NCBI RefSeq assembly: GCF_946151055.1
Contig: NZ_CAMGYZ010000005.1
Span: 124,001-188,000, forward strand
DNA: 64,000 nt
Reading direction: 5' to 3'
From: Bacillus sp. Marseille-Q3570
Lineage (GTDB): Bacteria > Bacillota > Bacilli > Bacillales > Fictibacillaceae
Shown here: in pieces, positions 59,575 to 64,000 of the stretch
How the letters are laid out: every line of letters begins with the position of its first letter
Position numbering within the stretch: position 1 is the stretch's first letter
Notes under the pieces: generated by a model
Told to the model about the DNA's origin: nothing
The model's input: only the letters and a program-made list of their open reading frames with translations
The model's database searches: none
Position numbers and translations under genes: made by a program

Positions 59575-59913
59575 TTACTTAGAAAATATTGAGAACAAAC
59601 CTTTTTTCTTTTTGCGCTTTTTGGATCGTTCTTTAAGCGCTTTTTTGATTTCTTCACTTTCTTCTGTTTCCATCGTTTCAAATGATGTATGATAACGGGT
59701 GATAAAGTATGTACCAAGCGGCATTGAACTGTTTTCATATCCGTATCCTTCATCTACACTGCATACTAATCTATAACCGCTGATAAAGAACTTTTCTACA
59801 CTTACAGGACCGTCTACTAGTTCTTCGAAGTATTTTAAATCATTCGGAATGTAAGTGGACTGAGGAAGTTGTCCTGGTTTTACAAGCACAACCATTATTT
59901 TGTTTTCATCCAA
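59575..59913 (-). CDS. DUF3846-like small protein
   Basis: A 112-residue protein with the opening VVLVKPGQLPQSTYIPNDLKYFEELVDG, a pattern known from DUF3846 proteins common in phages and Firmicutes. GSxxPLGTYFITRYH near residue 65 also fits. The C terminus is a lysine-rich tail (KKRKKKKGLF). TTG 59913 is preferred because AAAGGTGGG lies just upstream on the minus strand; the GTG at 59925 lies inside that box. Function unknown. Confidence 0.7.
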   Translation of the reverse strand: MDENKIMVVLVKPGQLPQSTYIPNDLKYFEELVDGPVSVEKFFISGYRLVCSVDEGYGYENSSMPLGTYFITRYHTSFETMETEESEEIKKALKERSKKRKKKKGLFSIFSK

Positions 59914-60117
59914 CCTAAGACCCACCTTTTAAATAATTATAAGAATAGCTTTATTATACTAGACAACTAGACTGAAGTAAATTGCTATACCAAGAAAACA
60001 TTGTCGAATAATGTAGGCATATTGAATCAAAAGAAAATTTTTGATAATAGGGATTATAGAACCATATTACTAGGGGAAATCTTCCTTGTTCATAATTAAT
60101 GAATTTTCTATCATATT

Positions 60118-60146
60118 TTGACAAGATATGCTATATATTGCATTAT
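60118..60146 (+). promoter_or_regulatory. SigA-type promoter of the SGNH-like gene
   Basis: TTGACA (60118-60123), 17 bp, CATTAT (60141-60146), 50 bases before the start codon. Confidence 0.6.
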
Positions 60147-60195
60147 TATTAATAGATAAATGTAATTTCAGGGTGTCGAAGGAAAGGGGAGGAAT

Positions 60196-61002
60196 ATGAA
60201 AAAATTACTATACATAACTACAATCATTTTATCGATTGCAATAATTGTTTTGGGTCATTTTCATTGGAATTCAAAGATTAATGATGCGATTGCCAATGCA
60301 AAGGCTAATGCAGAACCTTTATCTAAAAAGGATGAAACAAAGGAAGAGTCTGTTAAGGGTAAAGAATCCGAACTTGATGTTGATGATTTAACAAAAAATC
60401 TATCAGAAAAAGCACGAATGTTAGTCGGCGGTGCTATTGAGTCAGGTGAAACAATCGAAGTAGCATTAATTGGCTCTGAGGCTCAAGGAATGGGTGAGGC
60501 TCCTTGGCCAGAATTACTTCAAATTGGGATAGATCACGCCTATGGTGAAGGGATTTTCGAATTGAAATCATATGACTTTGGAGAAGACCATTCGAATGTT
60601 GCAATTTATAAAGAAAAAATGGCTGACATTGTTGATTCTCAACCTGATATTGTACTTCTTGAACCATTTATTATGAATGATAACGGGGATGTCGGCGTTA
60701 AAGATACAATTGAAGCTATTAAAATCTTAGAACGTAGATTCTCTGAAAGCAATGAAGATACGGTCTTTATGTTACAGCCTTCCCACCCAATATTTGAACC
60801 ACAAGTATACGCAATGCAAGTAGAGGGTATCAAGGAATTTGCCGAGAAAGAAAAGATCACTTATCTGGACCATTGGGATAATTGGCCAGATGTTAAAGAT
60901 GAAAAAGTCAGAGATTATATTAAAGATGATCTATCAGGTCCTAATGATAAAGGTAACGAGGTTTGGGCAGAGTATCTCATAAACTACTTTACAGGAAAAT
61001 AG
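60196..61002 (+). CDS. SGNH-hydrolase-like membrane-anchored protein, catalytic His absent
   Basis: A 268-residue protein with an N-terminal membrane anchor (LYITTIILSIAIIVLGHF), a charged linker (residues 38-70) and an SGNH-type domain. The block I Ser is in LIGSEAQG near residue 91, in place of GDS. Block V normally reads DxxHPN; here it is DDLSGPNDKGNEVWAEYL near residue 244, so the His is missing. The protein may be a non-catalytic or altered esterase-like surface protein. AAAGGGGAGG precedes the ATG. Confidence 0.75.
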   Translation: MKKLLYITTIILSIAIIVLGHFHWNSKINDAIANAKANAEPLSKKDETKEESVKGKESELDVDDLTKNLSEKARMLVGGAIESGETIEVALIGSEAQGMGEAPWPELLQIGIDHAYGEGIFELKSYDFGEDHSNVAIYKEKMADIVDSQPDIVLLEPFIMNDNGDVGVKDTIEAIKILERRFSESNEDTVFMLQPSHPIFEPQVYAMQVEGIKEFAEKEKITYLDHWDNWPDVKDEKVRDYIKDDLSGPNDKGNEVWAEYLINYFTGK

Positions 61003-61010
61003 ACTAAATC

Positions 61011-61036
61011 AGCCTCTCCTGTCAGGGGCTTTTTTC
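61011..61036 (+). terminator. Terminator
   Basis: AGCCTCT pairs with AGGGGCT around CCTGTC, followed by a T-run. Confidence 0.85.
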
Positions 61037-61051
61037 TTTTTTGTTTTCGAT

Positions 61052-61091
61052 TGTAATGAAACTGTAATCTTAATGTAGCATTTATTATGAT
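61052..61091 (+). promoter_or_regulatory. WalR box and associated promoter
   Basis: TGTAAT-GAAAC-TGTAAT (61052-61068) exactly fits the WalR consensus of two TGTWAH hexamers separated by 5 bp. The second hexamer can serve as a -35, with TATGAT (61086-61091) as a -10 after 17 bp. The regulated gene encodes a cell-wall hydrolase, the classic WalRK target class. Confidence 0.8.
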
Positions 61092-61276
61092 AAGATAACA
61101 TTCGGGGTTAGGGGATAAGGAATAAAGTAGCAAGAATAGAATATTTAGCAATTTTGATAGATTTCAATTTCAGACAATACATATTTCAAACATACATATC
61201 ATAGTTCTACTTTTTGACTTACTCCCAATTGGTTTAACTAGCCAGAACTACTAAAAATCCAATTGGAGGAGAAGTA

Positions 61277-62065
61277 ATGAAGAAAAAGTTATTACCAATC
61301 GCACTTGCAACAGGAATCGTGTTCTCTGGAGCTGGACAAGCATTCGGAGCAACAGGAACTGACATCATTGATACGGGCGATAATTATTTAGGGACATCAT
61401 ATCAATATGGAGCACCAGTAGGTTCTACGAGTTCGTTTGACTGTTCATCTTTTACGGTTACTGTATTTAAAAAGTATGGAATCAGTCTGCCTAGATCAAG
61501 TAGTGCTCAAGCTAATGTTGGTACAACCGTTTCGAAATCGAATCTAAAAGTTGGAGATTTGCTTTTTTATGATACGAATTTCAATGGTGTCATCAACCAT
61601 GTAGCGATCTATGCTGGAAATGGAAAGATGTTAGGGGCGCAATCTTCTACCGGTGTCGCATTCACGGATGCGTTCTCACCATACTATTGGGGCGATCGTT
61701 TTGTAAAAGCGAAAAGGGTTCTCAGTTCTGAAACACCCAAATCTGAAACACCTGATGGATCTGCCTACACGGTACAAAGTGGAGATACGCTTTGGGGGAT
61801 CAGCATGAAATATAACACCTCAGTATCGAATCTTAAAAGCCTGAACAATCTTTCTTCAAACACCATTTACGTTGGACAAAAATTGAAGGTCTCTGGTACA
61901 ACTAGCACAGCAGCTGCAAGCAGCAAGACACATACAGTAAAATCTGGAGACACATTATGGGGAATCAGTATCAAGTATGGTACTACTGTAAGTAAGTTGA
62001 AAGATGCAAATAATCTATCTTCTGATGTGATCTATCCAGGACAAACATTTAAAATTCCTAACTAA
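61277..62065 (+). CDS. Secreted NlpC/P60 endopeptidase with two C-terminal LysM domains
   Basis: A 262-residue wall hydrolase. Signal peptide to about residue 25 (AFGA), then an NlpC/P60 domain with catalytic Cys in FDCSSF near residue 54 and His in NHVAIYAG near residue 111, and two LysM repeats ([14 protein letters not shown] near 162; [13 protein letters not shown] near 219). In most Bacillus relatives LysM precedes NlpC/P60, so the order is reversed. TTGGAGGAG precedes ATG 61277. A WalR box lies about 210 bases upstream. It cleaves peptidoglycan peptides at the cell surface. Confidence 0.93.
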   Translation: MKKKLLPIALATGIVFSGAGQAFGATGTDIIDTGDNYLGTSYQYGAPVGSTSSFDCSSFTVTVFKKYGISLPRSSSAQANVGTTVSKSNLKVGDLLFYDTNFNGVINHVAIYAGNGKMLGAQSSTGVAFTDAFSPYYWGDRFVKAKRVLSSETPKSETPDGSAYTVQSGDTLWGISMKYNTSVSNLKSLNNLSSNTIYVGQKLKVSGTTSTAAASSKTHTVKSGDTLWGISIKYGTTVSKLKDANNLSSDVIYPGQTFKIPN

Positions 62066-62079
62066 TATAAAAGAAAGAT

Positions 62080-62120
62080 AAAATCCTTTTAGGTAGGCTA
62101 TCCTACTTAAAAGGATTTTT
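62080..62120. terminator. Bidirectional terminator
   Basis: AAAATCCTTTTA and GGTAG pair with CCTAC and TTAAAAGGATTTT. It ends the NlpC/P60 gene and the converging ABC operon. Confidence 0.92.
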
Positions 62121-62123
62121 TAT

Positions 62124-62831
62124 TTAGATCCGGATAATTTGCAGATGCTTGAGCAGTTCCTGGGTCGGGTTCCGTGAATGAGGGAGTTCGTTGATGGCAC
62201 TGAAGTGTCGTAATACACCATCTTCCAACACCAATACGTAATGGCACAGCATTTCGATTTCCTGCAGGTCATGAGATGAAAACAAGATCGTCTTGTCTGG
62301 ACCCAGCGCTTTTAAAAAGGCGACGATGTCTGTTTTTGAAGGGATATCGATTCCTACTGTCGGTTCGTCCATGATCAGGAGTTCAGGGTTGTGGAGCAGG
62401 GCGACAATGATATTGAGCTTCCGCTGCATTCCCCCAGATAACTTATCGACACGTTCGTTAAGCTTTTCCTTTAGGCCAACCATATCCACCATCTGTATAA
62501 TCCAAGCCTCGGACACCCTCCCTGGTGCCATGCCTGCCCAGAATTTCAAGTTTTCTTTTACAGAAATGCTTGTATGGAGCGCGATTTCCTGTGGGACGTA
62601 GCCGATTCTGCGCCTGAGCTGCTTTTTCTTTTTCGTAACAGATTGTCCGCCAACAAGGATTTCTCCTTTGGATGGAGTGACTAAAGTTGCGATCATCTTC
62701 ATCACTGTTGATTTTCCAGCACCATTCGGTCCAACAAGTCCGACACGAGCTCCCTGTGGAATCATGAGATCGACGTCTTTAACGACATCCGTCCCTTTAT
62801 ATCGTTTGTGTACACTTCTAAGCTCGATCAT
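62124..62831 (-). CDS. ABC-2 exporter ATPase
   Basis: A 235-residue ATPase with Walker A GPNGAGKST near residue 37, LSGGMQRKL near residue 134 and LIMDEPTVGID near residue 153. ATG 62831 has TTGGAG 9 bases upstream; a TTG start at 62846 is less likely. It overlaps the end of the permease gene by 14 bases. It is part of an ABC-2 type drug, lantibiotic or polymer exporter. Confidence 0.92.
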   Translation of the reverse strand: MIELRSVHKRYKGTDVVKDVDLMIPQGARVGLVGPNGAGKSTVMKMIATLVTPSKGEILVGGQSVTKKKKQLRRRIGYVPQEIALHTSISVKENLKFWAGMAPGRVSEAWIIQMVDMVGLKEKLNERVDKLSGGMQRKLNIIVALLHNPELLIMDEPTVGIDIPSKTDIVAFLKALGPDKTILFSSHDLQEIEMLCHYVLVLEDGVLRHFSAINELPHSRNPTQELLKHLQIIRI

Positions 62832-63966
62832 GTCGTACAGCTCCAATCCCTAATCCTAAAATAATCATTCCAATCCCGAAACCGAATAGAATTGTCAGTT
62901 CGGTGGTTGTAGTTGAACGCGTTAAGCCGTTTAAAAACCAGTGCTGCGGTGTGTATTGAGATACATTCTCTAGTAGAACGGAAAACTCCTCCAGCTTGAT
63001 GAAGCTTCCACCTAATACACCGGATACAACCGTTATTGCAACAGCAATCAAATGATACAGAAGCGTGTTGTTAAGTAGGTTTGCTATCAGAAAACCGATT
63101 CCTGCACAAGCGATCACATAGGCGATTAGCAGAGATGCTTTTTGTACGAAATCTCCATCACCAAGCAAAAGATAGATCGATACTGGTAAAAGTGATGCGA
63201 GTATAACTGCTACGGATGCAAGGAGGTTGGAGAAGGAGCGGGTGAAGCGATTGACTCCGAACATCCCCATTCTTGAAGCCAGTCCGTTTGTTCGCTCCGT
63301 CATTACCCAGGTCTGCAAATAAAAGCTGATGAGCAGGATGTAGATGCTGAGTATGCCGAACAGCACCGGTTTGAGGTTCCTTTCAGGTTTTTGCGTCTGA
63401 ACGGGGCTCCCGACCTTTTCATGTTCAATTGTCATTAAAGGCTCAGGTTCCCATTGATCATCGGTGTATTTCCAGGCGTACTCATACACATTTTTTCCGT
63501 CATATTCATTTGACAGGTATGTAGCAGCTTTACCGTTGCTTGCAAGCCTGATCACCTCGCTGGCTACATATTCCTCGACCAGCCCGGTTGATATCGCATT
63601 TGGTGCCTTCCATAACCGGATTACATCGTTGATTTCACCTTGTTTTATTTTTTCTTCAAAACCCGTTGTAAAAACGACGGCGGCTTCAGCCTGATTCGTT
63701 TCAAGAAGGCGTTTCGCTTCTGTCATCGGCTGTTCGCTGATTTGGAGTGTCTCATTTTCTTTTACCCGTTCAATGATTGTAGTAACTGTTTCGTTTTCTT
63801 CCTCCGCCACAACAATGACAGGAATTTTCAGCTGATCCGAACCTTTCGATAGCAATTGGTCAGCACCCCAAAAGACAAGCAGGGGGAGGATGAGCATCAA
63901 AAGGAACTGCCATTTGCTGCTCAACGTGATTTTCCATCTGGTGCGGATGAAATGCCACATTCTCAT
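62818..63966 (-). CDS. ABC-2 exporter permease
   Basis: A 382-residue membrane protein of the YhgE/ABC-2 type: one N-terminal hydrophobic segment (LLMLILPLLVFWGAD), a large extracytoplasmic domain (residues 45-205) and five or six C-terminal segments. AGGTGA lies 7 bases before ATG 63966. It overlaps both neighbours, so the genes are tightly coupled. Confidence 0.9.
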   Translation of the reverse strand: MRMWHFIRTRWKITLSSKWQFLLMLILPLLVFWGADQLLSKGSDQLKIPVIVVAEEENETVTTIIERVKENETLQISEQPMTEAKRLLETNQAEAAVVFTTGFEEKIKQGEINDVIRLWKAPNAISTGLVEEYVASEVIRLASNGKAATYLSNEYDGKNVYEYAWKYTDDQWEPEPLMTIEHEKVGSPVQTQKPERNLKPVLFGILSIYILLISFYLQTWVMTERTNGLASRMGMFGVNRFTRSFSNLLASVAVILASLLPVSIYLLLGDGDFVQKASLLIAYVIACAGIGFLIANLLNNTLLYHLIAVAITVVSGVLGGSFIKLEEFSVLLENVSQYTPQHWFLNGLTRSTTTTELTILFGFGIGMIILGLGIGAVRHDRA

Positions 63967-64000
63967 GACTGCTTCACCTGCCTTACGATGTAGGAAGAGA
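63963..64000 (-). CDS. End of an upstream gene, probably a second ABC-2 permease (partial)
   Basis: The frame ending SSYIVRQVKQS runs in from the right edge and stops at 63963-63965 with a 4-base ATGA overlap on the permease start. The overlap and the usual pairing of ABC-2 permeases suggest a second permease, but only 11 codons are visible. Confidence 0.4.
   Translation of the reverse strand, partial: SSYIVRQVKQS

Overview
The window is a chromosomal stretch of a low-to-mid-GC Firmicute, most likely a Bacillaceae member. The evidence is strong AGGAGG ribosome sites, frequent GTG and TTG starts, consensus SigA promoters, a WalR-type box, a KdgR/LacI hexuronate operon, a xylO-like ROK operator and Bacillus-style dispersed palindromic repeats. 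No rRNA, tRNA, CRISPR or intact insertion sequence was seen. Almost everything is accessory catabolism: blocks of transporter, enzymes and regulator laid end to end.

Layout. (1) 1-9.4 kb: a divergent IlvD/Edd-type sugar-acid dehydratase (cut by the left edge) and an operon with a LarA-like protein, a split UxaA-type dehydratase, a TctCBA transporter, a 2-hydroxyacid dehydrogenase and an atypical SDR. Two TGGT-N3-ACCA operators flank the divergent promoters. (2) 9.7-25.3 kb: an APC permease, two further permeases, two [2Fe-2S] ferredoxins, a creatininase-family hydrolase, a heme-oxygenase-like dimetal oxidase (HDO), an aldehyde dehydrogenase, a GlcG/HbpS protein, two half-size ChrA proteins, a GntR/FCD regulator, a Cys-containing 68-residue protein and a RidA protein. 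About a dozen TTTGGTATACCAAA-like sites lie in the promoters of this block, which ties most of it into one regulon. I cannot name its substrate; it is the best candidate here for an undescribed pathway. A subtilase and several repeats interrupt it. (3) 25.5-26.5 kb: a CE7 esterase. (4) 26.8-36.7 kb: hexuronate catabolism (kdgR, kdgK, a small ORF, an LDH2-type dehydrogenase, TRAP DctPQM, a zinc dehydrogenase, kdgA, uxuA and a mannonate oxidoreductase). (5) 36.9-39.5 kb: a YjiH-type membrane protein and an iron alcohol dehydrogenase. (6) 39.8-49.1 kb: a ROK repressor, a ferric-type ABC importer, an argininosuccinate-lyase-like enzyme and a secreted multidomain PIG-L deacetylase; xylO-like operators lie before the first and last of these. 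(7) 49.3-59 kb: a PIN-like protein, a PrpR-type sigma-54 activator, and an operon behind a near-perfect -24/-12 promoter (crotonase with a zinc-ribbon tail, AtoE transporter, CoA ligase, zinc dehydrogenase, 3-hydroxyacyl-CoA dehydrogenase, second crotonase). (8) 59-64 kb: a transposase remnant, a DUF3846-like protein, an SGNH-like protein, an NlpC/P60-LysM wall hydrolase and an ABC-2 exporter on the minus strand that runs off the right edge.

Three structural themes recur. Strong stem-loops sit right after the first gene of three operons (tctC, dctP, the first crotonase). A dispersed repeat of about 90 bp occurs four times in one orientation. The palindrome GGTGCCAGGCACC occurs in two arrays with exactly 48-bp spacing. 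All family assignments come from reading the sequence and remembered family motifs; no database search was run.
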